DNA of 64,000 nucleotides from Labia minor (GCA_963082975.1 OY720344.1:68848546-68912545); one strand, 5' to 3'; positions 1-11,806 are shown, counted from the stretch's first letter. Program-made: numbers and translations. Notes: generated by a model not told the origin, from the letters alone.

Positions 1-38
1 AAAATGAGAACTTTTAGAATAAATTATTTAATTGAATT

Positions 39-218
39 AATAACGGAAATTTGTAAATTAAACCACATATTGATATTTGTTATTGTAAATTTATTCAAAA
101 AATACAAAAATATACACAATGTTTCGATTGCAGAAGTAGCAAATATCAATATGTGGTTTAATTTACAAAATTCCGTTATAAATAAAAACAACCACCAAAG
201 CTTTAATAATTTAATATA
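39..218. mobile_element. Small hairpin insertion with 8-bp duplication
   Basis: Bases 41-79 and 141-178 are near-perfect reverse complements, forming a hairpin with a loop of about 60 bases. The segment splits the left arm of the surrounding foldback element, and the sequence attgaatt occurs on both sides (31-38 and 219-226), which looks like an 8-bp target duplication. An 8-bp duplication is typical of hAT elements, but the hairpin does not start exactly at the duplication on the right side (about 40 bases of tail remain), so the superfamily is uncertain. Confidence 0.5.
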
Positions 219-294
219 ATTGAATTGATATTTGAATATTAGAATTTAAAATAAAAAGTGAAATATTATAATAATTTTTAAATTCTGAGCAAAT

Positions 295-521
295 GTCAAA
301 TTATCGCCACCAGCGCCTCTATGATCTAGTATGGTAACTAAACTATCTTTAATTAATTAGCATCTCCTGGACACACCTTACCAATTAGCGGTTTTATAAA
401 GGAAGTCTGACATGCCCTGAGACCTACTGAATATACTTAAAAAATTTCATAAGAATCGGTCCAGCCGTTTCGGAGGAGTATTCTGTCAAAGTTTTGTGAC
501 ACGAGAATTTTATATATAAGA
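295..521 (-). mobile_element. Helitron 5' end fragment, copy 1
   Basis: On the minus strand this starts TCTTATATATAAAATTCTCG, a Helitron-type 5' terminus (TC after an A), and continues with the core ACGGCTGGACCGATTCTTAT. It is nearly identical to 42808-43035 and partly to 43321-43437. It ends in a segment reading gcgctggtggcgataatttgac on the minus strand. No 3' hairpin or CTRR end belongs to it here, so it is a fragment. The bases beside it (270-292 and 541-563) are inverted complements of one another, so it sits in the loop of a palindrome. Confidence 0.6.
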
Positions 522-522
522 T

Positions 523-780
523 ATATAAAGGTTTTTTTCTGCACATTGCTCAGAATTTAAAATTTTTTGCAAATCTTCGCGTTTCATGACCTCTAGAATC
601 CAAAAGTGACTTTAGAATTTTTCATGTCTGTCTGTCTGTACGGAAAATAAGGATGTTATAGACTCAGAATTGGCTTAATCGATTTCTATGAAATTACATC
701 ACAATATTCTTATATACCTCTATAGTAACATAGGCTATAAATTTTATTAATAATAATCAATAACCGCAGAAATTAATTTT
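523..780. repeat. Dispersed repeat T, copy 1
   Basis: This stretch (ctgcacattgctcagaattt through the ataaccgcagaaattaattt block) recurs in the same orientation at about 36349-36535, with an internal deletion in the second copy. It contains a short gtctgtctgt run. No open frame of note. It is part of the filling of the 1-977 foldback element, and in the second place it lies inside the Helitron region. Family unknown. Confidence 0.55.
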
Positions 781-977
781 TTAAAGTTTATATAATTCTC
801 CGTGTTGTTCATTCAAGAGCATCTCGCGCCGCTCACTGACCCTAGCGGAATCATTTTATGAATTATCATAGCGATTTTCAATCAAAGACTTATTATAATA
901 TTTAACTTTTTATTTTAAATTCTAATATTCACAAATATCAATTCAATTAAATAATTTATTCTAAAAGTTCTCATTTT

Positions 978-2984
978 AATTAATTTAATAAAATATTTAG
1001 ATCATATTTAACTTAAATTTTATTTATTCTTTCTATATACATATTTGAATATTTCTTCTTTTCTATTTAAAAGTGAAAGGTATAAATTTTATCATTGTCT
1101 AATATATCAAACAGAATATATTATTTTTTGTGTTTTATGAGTACAAAAATATTTTCAAAACGTCAATTAAAATGACTAAATTATATTATTTTTTGTTTTT
1201 GTTTCAATTATTAATACAACTATTTTTTAAATGAAAAAATGATTTCTTGATTATATCAAAATTTTTTCAAAATTAAAATAGTATCATAATAAAAAGTTGA
1301 CACCTATTTCATAAACTGAATAAACTTTGTGATAGTTTGAACTAAAGTAAATTTACTCTTGAAAGGGAGAAACTCTACATAAATCTACAATTTAAATACA
1401 TACAAATAAATTTCCCTCTTTGTAATTAGTTATCTGATATTCAAATTAGACATAATATGAGATTATGAATCAGGAAGGTTTGCATCCATTTTGTAATCAA
1501 AATGGACTTCTTTCTTTTCTACAATATGATATTCATAATAATCATATCACTTTATAAACTTTTTTTCAAGAGCTCATTCAGCGGATTAATGTTTTATGAG
1601 TAATTTTTTTTATAAGTATTGTTTTTTTGTGTAATATTAAATAGTATCAACGGCTTATAAAATATATTTGGAGGAGAGGGAGGGAGAAAAATATCTTTAC
1701 AAAAATTTAAAAATAATTCTAAACTATATATTTTAACTCAAAAACATATTATTATTATTAATTTAGGTATTTAAGAAATTCTTTATACCATTTCTATACA
1801 ATTTTACAATCCATTTATTACTGAAATATGATTGAATTCGATTGCACTATAAAAAGATTATGAACAGTATATATAATTTCCGGTATTGATTTAAGTAATA
1901 ATTTGGTTAAAATTGAAAGTAAACGATTATTGGGTAAAATAAATATTATTAAATGTAAAAGATGAAATTCTAACTACATGGAATTCCTGACACGGTTAAT
2001 TGATTAAAAATAGTTTCGATTTTTCGAATTAAATTTTTTAAAACAAATATATAAATAAAATGACAGACTTACATACTTTTGAAATTAACTAAATTTAACC
2101 CTAATATAAAATTTTCATCGTCACATATACAACAACAAAAATCACAAAACAAATTTTAACGTGATTTTTGTTTCTATAGCATAATGGATTTGGTAAAACA
2201 TCTCAATCTGAAATTATATTTAAAAAAAGTGTTTAATAAAAAATTCCCTTTATATATTTATTTTAGTATATCTATGTATAGTACCACTACCCATCATTTC
2301 GAACGAAGGATAAATATATGAAGAGGTAAGTCTCATAAAAATTTTAGCTTCTCTTTTCTACATTACCTTTTTAAACTTTATTTGTGTCTTTGAAGGAAAA
2401 ACGTAGTTTTGTCTCGATAGTGAAAGCTAACAAAAATGTATAACATAAAATAAACAAAAAAAAAAAAAAAAATAATAACAATATTATTGTGACAAGTTAG
2501 TTACTTCAAAAATATTTTTTATAACTTTGTGGCACGAATATATATGTCTATAGGAGAGAATAGGTAAAAATGAATATTTTTTTAATTTATTTCATAAACA
2601 TAAGTTATAATAAATAAGGTTGCCAGATTCAAAATTTGGTCTTGCGGAACAAAAAAAAAAAAAAACAAAACAAAAAAAATCAGTTGAAAAAGAAGCTTTT
2701 ATGCTAAAAATCCTTTCTCACGTTGCAATTGAATGAGGGATAAAGAATATATATTCGATAATTTATAGAAATTCTGGAGAAGTATTTTGTTTAAAGAAAC
2801 AAACCCATCTTTTATCACATGGTAGTTGCATTATATGGAAATTTGAAGGATGTCACATATTAATTTATTTTAATAATATAATAATGTTTTATCTGCGGAT
2901 ATTTACATTCTTATGCGGGATGTGAGACAATTCACTTTTTGAAGTTTTATTTAAACATATTTACTTTTTCTACGTTTTGAAACG
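978..2984. other. AT-rich stretch without gene
   Basis: About 2 kb of A/T-dominated sequence. I see homopolymer runs (for example A-runs near 2458-2474 and 2649-2664) but no convincing reading frame, transposon end or RNA gene. Confidence 0.6.
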
Positions 2985-3480
2985 TCTCCAACCAAACGCG
3001 CTTCCGCTGCCAACCTTCTGTCTTTAGTTCATCCAGGGCAGTGGTCGCCAAACTTTTTGACACCACGGACCAGTTAATTCATAATTTAAATCCCGCGGAC
3101 CACTAATAAGATTTTTTAAGTGTTAAATATATTTATAAATAAAAATTGTAATCAAAGAACACATAAAATGTACCTAGTTAATAAAATGAAACTATTATCA
3201 CGTATTGTTATGAATTGAATCATGTTTTAATGCATCTTAAAACATAACTTAACATGATGAGTAAGTATATTCCACATTTTTCTGCGGACCAGGGAAATTT
3301 TCTGGCGGACCACTAGTGGTCCACGGACCACCACTTTGGCAACCTCTGATCCAGGGTATCCCCATCACCATTCTGCCCTTCCGCACGGCGTCCGACATCC
3401 CTTGACACTTCCTAAGGATGTATGACGTGCACTCAACTAGTTGTAGAAGAGGGCCCTTCCTCACACCCACATAAATGTTA
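2985..3480 (-). pseudogene. Unidentified exon-like fragment split by a hAT element
   Basis: On the minus strand a GC-richer block from about 3480 to 3357 encodes a frame with the motifs GVRKGPLLQLVECTSYILRK and SDAVRKGRMVMG. It is cut by the hAT element at 3039-3348. When the insert and one target copy are disregarded, the frame continues only a few codons to a stop and the GC-richer sequence goes on to about 2985. Composition and codon-like structure differ from the AT-rich surroundings, suggesting an old coding fragment (host exon copy or a piece of an unrecognised element). I do not recognise the protein. Confidence 0.3.
3039..3348. mobile_element. hAT miniature element (310 bp), perfect target duplication
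   Basis: The ends are imperfect inverted repeats, CAGTGGTCGCCAAAC at the left and GTTGCCAAAGTGG-like at the right (reading inward from CAGAGGTTGCCAAAG). The 8-bp sequence atccaggg stands directly on both sides (3031-3038 and 3349-3356). CAGNGGTNNNCAAAC-type ends plus an 8-bp duplication are the established signature of hAT transposons. The interior carries repeated GCGGACCA words near both ends and no transposase, so it is non-autonomous. It interrupts a GC-richer exon-like block. Confidence 0.88.
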
Positions 3481-5603
3481 CTTTTCTCAATTAATATAAA
3501 TATTGTTCAAATTTTGGTTCCTTATACATAATGACCATACTCTTTATTCAATGTAGTATTCCAAAAGTCATATATTTTTAAAGCAAGAAATATCTAAATT
3601 ATAACAACGTTATTTAAAAAAATATCGATTATCTTTTATCATTCATATACAATCTTATAAATATATATATTAAATTATACCAAAGAAATTTATTGTTTAT
3701 TTTTAATTAATTCTTGCTCGATTTAATTAAAGTTTATTGAAGACGGAGTGAAAGTTTTAAATTGAAATGCTTGTTTCAAACAGCGAAGAGATAAACAGGA
3801 AAAACTAATGAATTAAGTGAAAAATATGTTTTAAGTTTTATAGTCTTAGTTGGAAAATTTAATTAGAATATTACAATCCAATAATTGAGTTAAAAGAATA
3901 TAAATAAATATGAGTTAAAAGCAATACAAAATGAGCTTAACACAATTCTCATATTTTAAAAGGATCGTTTTTTTTGAAAAAAATAGCTTTCTTCTTTAAC
4001 CAGTGATCTTATTTGATAGATCCTTTCTGTAAGTTTAATCCTAGTTTTATTGGTTTCTCTGGACCGGATAAGCTGCAGATGACCTGCTCTTTTCATTTCC
4101 AGCGTAAGCTACTATTTAATTGGAAACAATTATAAATGAAAGACACAGATGGAAATTGAAAGACTTTACTTCGATATTCGTTGTTACTAATTTCCGATTT
4201 GTAATCAACAATATAAATAAGTATTGGGACCATTTGCCATATTGTACTTCATTATTTTAATCTCTATGGTTAAAAATCTAATAAACATTAAATGCAAATA
4301 ATTTCTCCATCTTAATTAATTTTATTAATGTTACCATTCAGTTCCTTATTAAAAAAAAACAAGATATTACAAACTATATGCTACAATTAAATATTATAGA
4401 TAATAACTAAATTTTGTTTAGTCCTTTTTAAAGATTTTTATAACCTAAACTCCGATCCCGCCAAGTGAGAAAACACCCGAGGCTGCCAAGCGTATATAAT
4501 ATATATACTGGACGTGACAAGTACCGGATTCCTCCCCCTCACAGCAAAAAAACGGTGGCACCTGTAGGCCTAATTTTTTTTTGGTCTTATAGGGGCCGGC
4601 CACCAGACAAAAACAAAAAAAAACATTAATTTTGATGCAGTAGAAACGGAGAAATTCAATTTTAAAAATGGCATTTTTTTCACCATTTCCATTATTATTT
4701 ATTAAAATAAAATCTAATTATTAAATAATTATATTTATTAAAATATTATACATTTATTTTATTTATTAAAATATTATACATATTATGCATTTATTTTATT
4801 TTAATAAATATAATTATTTAATAATTATTTTATTTTAATAAATAAGTTATACAAACAATGTTGTCTTTAAATAAAAAAAAATACATTTCCTTTAATAATT
4901 ATGAAAATACCAGGGAGGTAGAGAGGGAACATACAGAACAAAATTTAAATATATTAACTAAACTATAAAATAAAGAAATAACTAAGAAAAACTTTCAAAC
5001 ATACGAGAAAATTGGAAACAAAAATGTATTATGTCTTATGGAAAATTCAATGTTTTGGTTCATCCAAAATGGACGACAAGAATTTCTCCCTACTTTTTTG
5101 GTGCCACCTCCCACCACAAAAAACAAACGGAATGTTCCCTCCATATACCTCCATGGAAAATAACCACAATAGCTTTAATAAATAAATTAATTAAGTGTAG
5201 TTATTTGATAACAAATTATTACTTCCATCTTTTTACTTTCATATACGAGTACATGTAAAAATTCATCGCAAATTAATTCTTTGGTACAAGGTACGTCAGA
5301 TTTTAATTATTAAATTGTAATAATGCATGCTACCATGCATCCCTATTTTTTAACACGTTCTCGCGGGCTTGAACCACGGGTGGCTCATGAGTGGTTGGTC
5401 CCATCGGAGGGCTTGAGCCACGATTTGAGCGATTTTAGGTAGCGTGGAATCTGACTAAATTATATTCACCCTACATTAGATACCATGAACCCAAACGTTC
5501 ATTCAGGGATATAAATATTGCCATCATTAATTTCACCAATTACTTCTACATCAATATACATTATTGTACATTTCAAATAAATATCATTTCTACAAAAAGC
5601 ATT
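3481..5603. other. AT-rich stretch, palindromic patch at 4717-4830
   Basis: No gene seen. Bases about 4717-4745 are the reverse complement of about 4797-4830 (ttaaataattatatttatta type words), giving an AT-only hairpin. A slightly GC-richer patch lies at 4443-4620 (gccaagtg, ggggccggccaccagac), and another at 5345-5460 with repeated ttgagccacg words; I cannot assign either. Confidence 0.5.
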
Positions 5604-5876
5604 GAAATCTGACAAAAAACCACTTCGTGGTAGAGGTTCCCCGCCAAGTTGTGTGCCCTAAAAAGTTAGGAAATCAAAAAAGTTAGAGCCCCGCAAAGTT
5701 GTCTTTCAAAAAAATTAGTGAAATCAAAGCTTGGCGGCCGCTAAGTTCCTCACCTTACGATATTAATTGTTTTTAAAACGTTAATTTCCTAAATAGTGTA
5801 TTTAATTGCATTTCCAATAAAACTTTTTCAAATAGTGGTAGTACCTCCCACATTACCACATAGTATTTCCAAAAGT
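5604..5876. repeat. Dispersed repeat S, copy 1
   Basis: About 270 bases starting near gacaaaaaaccacttcgtgg and ending near agtatttccaaaag recur in inverted orientation at 30036-30306. The copy contains three loosely repeated words (ccgccaagttgtg, ccgcaaagttgtc, ccgctaagttcc) and a NotI-type GGCGGCCGC core. No frame. At its second site it abuts a Gypsy reverse-transcriptase fragment, but it has no visible TG...CA ends that would make it an LTR. Confidence 0.65.
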
Positions 5877-6232
5877 TATATTCTTTTTATATTTCATTTA
5901 ATTGTATATTGTTTTATATATTTGTTTTTACAAATATTTGTTTTATAAATATATCAGAGAAAGAAATTGAGTTTGTTTTTTATTTAATAATTATTTGCTT
6001 GTTTCCTTAAAGAGAGGCAGGTGTGTTGAATTAATTGTGTTTGGAGAGCTTCCACTGTTTTTATTTTTTTTTATTTCTTAAATTAGAATTAAAAGCCACG
6101 TGTCTGCACTCTTCGGGTCAACTAGGGACGATTTATATTTCTTATAATTAAGTGGTATTTGAGTCTAACTAGCCAACTGGTAGGTATTAATTGAATTTAA
6201 AGGTTATCCATTTAACTTTGTACATCTGCCCA

Positions 6233-6977
6233 AAGGCAATAATACATGGTTTACAATAATACAAAGATTAATAAATGGGGAAGGGAGGTAAAAGGAAAAT
6301 AAAGAGGAGGTTAAGGAAAGTGAATCATTGGAAGTGTGGGTAGGAAAATAGTCGAGGAGGAAGAAGAGAATGTCACTGAATTATTAAACTGAAGGTTAAT
6401 CCCAGTAAGGGCACCATCGCCGGGTCTATTTTTTAATGTCCATTGTCAAGTCATGTGGTTTGAGTCTTTTGAGTCGTCTAATAGTTGTCGGGCTTTGCGA
6501 TTAGGGTGTTTGAGGAGTCTCTCTTTGTAGCGAAGGCTGTAATTTTTAATTTCCATATCTCCTGTATCTATTCCGAGGTCCCTATAAATCAGACTGTAGG
6601 GACATACCAAGGAGCACCGACTATTAGTTTAAGAATTTTGTTTTGAAGCCGCTGAATTTAGTCTCTATTGGATTTGCTAGCGGTTCCCCACAGCTGAATA
6701 CCATAGGTCCAGATGGGTTTCAGGATCATTTTGTAAATTAGAAGTTTATTGTCTATCGTCAGTTGAGATTTTTGTCGGAGCAGCCAGTATAATTTGTCAT
6801 GTTTAAGTCTTAGTTTCTTTTTTTACTTGATATGCTTCTCCCAGGTTAGGCATCTGTCAAGGTGCATACCGTGGTACTTTACAGTACTTTTAGCCGGAAT
6901 GGGTTTGTCTAAATTTACGCCGGGGCAGGTTTGTCTATTCAAAGTAAAAGTCAAGTGTGTTATTATTGAAAAATATT
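6233..6977 (-). pseudogene. Jockey-like LINE, 3' part of reverse transcriptase (copy 1)
   Basis: Reading the minus strand in shifting frames gives the conserved end of a Jockey-type non-LTR reverse transcriptase: THLTFTLNRQTCPGVNLD, then VKYHGMHLDRCLTWEKHIK, KLLIYKMILKPIWTYGIQLW, LIVGAPWYVP and a basic C-terminal tail. In this family the K-YLG-HLD---W--HI block and the W-YGI-LWG block follow the catalytic YADD, which is absent here, so the element is 5'-truncated. Several stops and frameshifts make it dead. A second, better preserved copy lies at 55776-57745 on the same strand and shares the 3' untranslated sequence (ggcaataatacatggtttac). The 5' truncation point coincides with the module at 6978-7112. 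Confidence 0.8.
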
Positions 6978-7112
6978 CGTAGGCTTCTAAGAGGAGGTAG
7001 CGAGATTTTAAATATATGTCCGAGCGCAATATGAATTTATTTAGTCGCTCCGAGAACAGCTCTTCATGAGAAAATAATAAAAGAAATAAATTTCACTTTT
7101 TTTCAGATCCTA
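6978..7112 (-). repeat. Junction module, copy 1
   Basis: On the minus strand this 135-bp piece runs from ggatctgaaaaaaagtgaaa to agaagcctacg. The same module occurs on the plus strand at 44981-45105. Here it is followed by a LINE fragment; there it is followed by an LTR. In both cases it is preceded by a TATATA run. It is therefore a separate mobile or recombined unit rather than part of either partner. The stretch tctcatgaagagctgttctcg and the following word gagcgactaaataaattcat are its best conserved parts. Confidence 0.6.
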
Positions 7113-7121
7113 TATATATAT

Positions 7122-8370
7122 TGTAGGGAATTTCATTGTCTAGGGGTTGTTTTAGCAAAGAAATATCTGTTTCTGTTTAGAAATGGTTGCATAAAATATC
7201 GTTTTTATTTAATGAAAATGAACAAGATAAAACACAGTATAAAGATAAATAAATGAAATGATAACTTCTTCGGTTCTTGAATACTTCTTCGATATGCTGA
7301 TAACTGACGATGAACACTGGTACAAAAGACTAACTGGACTGAATAAATAGAATCGTGCCGGGGTCTTTTTTATAGAGAAGTCCAAACGACTGGAACTCGG
7401 TCGCTATTGGTCGGTGAATTGGCGCGCTTGGCGTGGAGTGGGGGAATGCTACGATGCTGATGGTAGCGCATGTGTACATAACCAAGATAGAATTTTACCT
7501 CTAATTAGTTCGTCGCTGTCTTGCCCAGGAAGATTGAGTATATTAGATGTTTGACGTAGTTGCTTACTGGTAAGTTTTTCCGTTAATTCTTCATTTTTCT
7601 TCTTTTATTCCTCAGAACCTTCAACAAAGTAGAACCTTTCAAAGTTGAGTATGATTTTTCTGCTGAGGGGGCATGTTGCGTCACCCGTTATTATCGTTTT
7701 TAATCCTTTCAATTCATTTGGTTGGGCCTGCTGTTTTTTTGCGATTTTTGGAAAATCAACCAATTTCATCATCTTCAATATATTTTTATTTCTTTAATCT
7801 TTACTGTATTAAATCTTGTATTTTCTTTCTTGATGATTATTCACAAAAAAATCTTGAAAGTGAATAAGTTTTCAATCTTAAATCTTGTATCTTTTCCTTG
7901 ACAATTATTCACAAAAATCTTGACAGTAAATAAATCTTCAATCTTGAATCTTGTATCTTTTTCTTAAGGAATATTCACAAAAATCTTGAAAGTGTATAAG
8001 TCTAGGAATCTTCTTTTGCCCGAACGATAAACGAGTTGTTTTCAATCTCGGACTGAGCCTCCAATTTGTAGGGAATTTCGTTGTCTAGGGGTTGTTTTAG
8101 CAAAAAATATTTGTTTCTGTTTAGAAATGGCTGCAAAAAATATCGTTTTTATTTAATGAAAATGAACAAGATAATAACACAGGGGGATGCGGCGACGGCG
8201 TCTGGGGCGCTCGCTGCTTGTAGCGGCGTTGAGAGGAAGCACCAACTGCGATGATATCGTGATTGAGAATGGCCGACCTTGAGGCAGTAAGATGCGCCAG
8301 GCTTTGGCTAACTCGGTCGGTCGCTCGAGTTGCTTTGGGCTTTTTGATGAGCCAAAAAGCTCCATTCCCA
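7122..8370 (-). mobile_element. Degenerate LTR retrotransposon, both LTR 3' ends preserved
   Basis: A 116-bp sequence is directly repeated at 7122-7237 and 8067-8182. On the minus strand both copies end ...GAAATTCCCTACA, fitting an LTR ending in CA. After the upstream copy comes ttggaggctcagtccgagat (8048-8065), which is where a primer binding site should be. The downstream LTR (7122 to about 7480) contains CCAAT boxes (accgaccaatagcg), a TATA box (ctataaaaaagacc, 7365-7374) and AATAAA, the normal promoter and polyadenylation layout of an LTR. The interior is only about 600 bases and includes three tandem copies of a roughly 70-base unit (about 7806-8003); gag and pol are gone. The two LTRs diverge upstream of the 116 bases, so one is recombined or from a related subfamily. 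The block 8183-8370 is a GC-rich candidate U3/R of the upstream LTR. Confidence 0.6.
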
Positions 8371-8604
8371 CAATATTAATTAAAGTTGTTTTTATTATTA
8401 ATTTTATTTTTTTACTAAAAATTTGATTTCAGGAAGAGAATAACAAGTTTGTTAAGTGATATAATTTTATCGACCGGATGTTTAAATTATTCTGGAAAAA
8501 TTGGAATTTCAATTATTTACATTCTACAACAAAGGTTAAAATGAAATACTCCCACATCTATGTAGTTGAAGTAGGCGTAATAGTAATAGTATAAATATAC
8601 AATA

Positions 8605-8800
8605 TCCCCCACTTATAATAACTTAGGGTATTGCGAATAGTTTATGTAAAGAATTATAAGCACCCTCTAGTTCGCTTATTTAGAATACCATTATAAATAA
8701 ATTTAACATCCAAGCCACAATATAAAAATAAAAATAGTTATTTAATTGTATCGTTCTATTATTTAATCTTCATTTAAATTAATTGAATATAAGTGGGGGA
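8605..8800. mobile_element. Small element with 13-bp terminal inverted repeats
   Basis: TCCCCCACTTATA at 8605-8617 is exactly inverted at 8788-8800, enclosing 170 AT-rich bases without a frame. This is the size of a miniature inverted-repeat element, but the flanks show no clear target duplication longer than AT. Confidence 0.4.
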
Positions 8801-9165
8801 TGATAAGCCATGACTATCCAACAACCTCCTTCTAGATGTGATGCGAATTCAGTGGTTTTATTGTCGAAACATTGCTGACACTGTAGCTTTATTTAGTATG
8901 TATGCCTTGGGTGGCAATAACTGTATTTTTATCTTTGTACGATATTTGACCGCTACGCAGCGCCGTCGCGCTTCGATATTACGTCTCCAATACAGCTACA
9001 CGGCGCGGTAGCGCTGCTATTTTAGTGCGAGTTTGTCGGTCGCCGTGGGAGGTTGTTTCTTGCCGTTCGTGTGTTTTTTAAATAAAAGTGTTCTTTCTCA
9101 AGCCTGAAGAGTACGATACATCAGTTTTTATTTTATAAATATTTTTTTTTATACTTTTTTTCGCA
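8801..9165 (+). promoter_or_regulatory. GC-richer leader before the piggyBac-like gene
   Basis: This block has a GC-rich patch (gccgtcgcgcttcgatatta, gcgcggtagcgctgctattt) in an AT-rich neighbourhood, an AATAAA at about 9082 and then the AUG of the acidic N-terminus at 9181. It may be the 5' untranslated region of the piggyBac-like element or an LTR-like remnant. I see no TATA box that decides between these. Confidence 0.3.
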
Positions 9166-10447
9166 TTGAAAAACGTAGCCATGTCGAGTGATGATAATAT
9201 TTCGGACTCTGAATTGAGTTCTAATTTCACATCTGAGGATGAATCTTTGGACACGATTGATGTAAGCAGTGATGACGATAGTGTAGTTGGTCATAGAAAG
9301 AAAAGATTGAGAGTGGAAAGTAAATCTTCACAGAATCGTCTTCTTCTTCTTCTTCAGAAACGGAAGATCTAACATTCATACCCATTCCACCAACAAAAAC
9401 ATTATTTTACAATGCTTGTCAAACACGCTAATACAGTTTTTTCACCAGCATTATGTACCACATCAACAACTATCTATTGATGAATCACTGGTTGGAACAC
9501 ACTGCCATTCATCAATAAAGCAGTATCTTCCCAGTAAAAAGCATCATAAATGGGGAATAAAATTCTGGATGTTGTGCGACTCAATAACAAAATACTGCTT
9601 AGGATTTTTCTGTTACAAAGGAGCCAATAATGCAGAAGACAGGGATATAATAAAAAAAGACGGACTAGGATTTTCAGTGTTAGAAAAGTTATTGTCAGTT
9701 GGAAATTATCTACATAAGGGTTATCATTTATTTACTGACAACTTTTATACAAGCTTACATTTAGCTAAATCCCTTCTAAAAAGAAATACCTACCTCACGG
9801 GAACAATCCGTCGTTATAGAAAAGAAATTCCCGCAGAAGTCAAAAAAAGCTGAGGTAGGTGTGGCAAAATATTTCGCTAATCAAAATATCTTGATGTGTT
9901 CATTCAAAGATAAGAAAACAAAGCCCCATACAGTGATACTGATTTGCTCCAATGCATATTCGGACAGTGTAAGAGTTACAAAAAAGAAGGGCTCTTACGA
10001 GAATATAAAAGAAAAACCAAGTATGATTCACGACTACAATCTACATATGGGAGGGGTAGATGAATCAGACAAAATGCTCTATGCCTACTTAGATGAGAGG
10101 AGAACTTGCAAATTCTGGAAGAAGGTGGTTTTCAACATTTTTGTAAGGATGGGTGTTGAATGGCTATATCCTATACAAATCTAACCACAGAAAAAAAAAT
10201 GTCCCGGCTGCAATTCACATCCGCTATTATTGGACAAATCAAAGAAGAATGGATGACCTTTAGAAATATGGAAAATGAAGCATCATCTTCAAGCCCAAAA
10301 TTTGCTTTGGAAAAACTACCTGGACGCAATTTACGGCAGTGTGCGGTCTGCAGTAATAGGAGGACTGGAATAAAACGTTCCAACCTTATCTGTTGCCGTT
10401 GCAAGAAGAGGTTACATGGAATTTGCGCAGCAAAACATAAATGTTAA
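9166..10447 (+). pseudogene. piggyBac-like (PGBD4-type) transposase, broken
   Basis: Pieces of one DDE_Tnp_1_7 protein lie in order. An acidic N-terminus (MSSDDNISDSELSSNF) is followed, after a deletion near 9372-9416, by the catalytic region. That region shows QLSIDESLVG (first Asp), then YHLFTDNFYTSLHLAK (second Asp), then MGGVDESDKM (third and fourth Asp), so all four acidic residues known for the piggyBac active site are visible. A C-terminal cysteine-rich domain follows (CAVCSNRR, CCRCKKRLH), as expected for the DNA-binding finger of the family. Frameshifts fall near 9855, and near 10160-10200 in an A-run. The usual protein is about 550-600 residues; most of the insertion and N-terminal catalytic part is missing. 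A TTAA at about 10701 read inward as TTAACCGTTTGACAG could be the right end; I found no matching left end. Cut-and-paste transposition in the nucleus is the family role; this copy cannot do it. Confidence 0.85.
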
Positions 10448-11806
10448 ACTTTTTTTTTAATTTTTATTTGGCTTTCCATTTTTTTTTTATAACATACTAC
10501 TTGTATATCATTTAATTGCCTTCAACAGTTGTTTCCATTAATTCTTTATCTACAAAATGTTAAAAGTTTTATGTAAATCGATGTAAAATTGGAGAAGTTA
10601 TAAAGTTTTAAGTAGATATATATTTTTTATTTATTTTATACCAAAATTTTCTATAGCGGTTTTAGAATGTATTAGCATTTTGATAGATAGCTGTCAAACG
10701 GTTAAATTTTTTGAAATTTTACTTTTCATTTAGTTATTTCTTCTTCCAAGATATTCAAGCTTTTGCTCTTTGATCATCGTCATAAATTCCAGTTGAGAAC
10801 CAATTTTGTTCATTTAATATTTCTTCTATTAAACATTTTCTATTCATTTTGTTTGTTCACCCCAAATCAGAATATAAATTTTTTCTCAATGAAAGGAATG
10901 ATATTTATTTAATAATTACTGAAAAAAATATTATTTGATTTAAAGTGTATTCTAAAATTACACTAGTTCCATGTTTCTGTTATGACTCTCTCACATGGAT
11001 AGATAAACTTAAAATATTTATCCGTTGCCAATAAATCGATTCACTACTTTTTTGCTCCTGTTTTTGAATGGCAGAAGGAGATGTGAATATTCGTTTGCAT
11101 TTTACTTTGAAGAGTCACTCACTCTTCAGAGTGAACCATTAATCACTTCATTCATTTCTTGTATAGAACCTTTTTGAAATCTTTTATGCCCGAACGACCA
11201 CGTAAGAAGGGCACCATTACATGTTTGCACAATAATAATAAAATATTGATTATTATAAAAATAAATATTTAAAATTATAAATGAAATTAACTTAAAATTC
11301 TCGATATATAAATTCCATAATTACTTAACACTAACATTTATAATTACTTAATTTAATTAATATATAAACAGGGCGGTGATTCAAATTAATTTGAATTTAG
11401 GTTCCATGCGGAACCACTTAAATAATATATCAAATGAAAAGATACTAATAAGACTATGATATCATTTATTCTATTAATATAAATTTTAATATTATTAAAT
11501 TTTTAAATAAATCAAGGATTTATTATTTCAATTTTTATAAGAAAAATAATGATTCGGCCGACCTAAGGGATTTGCACTTGTATTTACAAATAAATGATCA
11601 GTTTATAATTAAAGATCTACCATTATTGTTTGGATTGTATTTTTAGAATAAAATGGACTAAAATAAATTATTCACTAATATGAAGATATTTATATTAGTC
11701 GACTTTACTTTTAAATCGAAAGGAAAAAAAATATACACAAAAATTTATAGATAAATTAAGATGTGTAAACTCAAATAAAATTAAAATTAATGGAAATAAT
11801 AATAAA
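10448..11806. other. AT-rich stretch, probable 3' flank of the piggyBac-like element
   Basis: No gene seen. A candidate piggyBac TTAA end is near 10701. Otherwise homopolymer-rich A/T sequence with a short GC patch at 11085-11215 that I cannot assign. Confidence 0.5.

Larger units (their letters stand above)
1..977. repeat. Foldback element with long inverted arms
   Basis: The first 38 bases and the stretch 219-275 together are the reverse complement of 890-977, so the segment is a palindrome-armed element. The outer arm begins AAAATGAGAACTTTTAGAAT and ends with its exact complement at 977. The left end may run past the window edge. The left arm is split by a secondary insertion at 39-218. 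Between the arms lie a Helitron 5' end (295-521) and a copy of a repeat seen again near 36.4 kb. No coding potential was found; the AUG-initiated reading frame at the start simply runs through the arm and hairpin. The arms are direct sequence observation; calling it one transposable element is inference. Confidence 0.6.

Noticed and set aside
5604..5876. Repeat S as the LTR of the Gypsy fragment at 29.3-30.0 kb
   Set aside because: It joins the reverse transcriptase in mid-domain, has no TG...CA ends and no primer site, and the other copy has no Gypsy sequence beside it.
8153..8371. A small arginine-rich protein on the minus strand
   Set aside because: It falls in the candidate U3/R of a degenerate LTR and has no recognisable domain.
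9166..10447. A domesticated piggyBac-derived host gene
   Set aside because: Although all four active-site acidic residues are visible, the frame is broken at least twice and a large N-terminal part is deleted.
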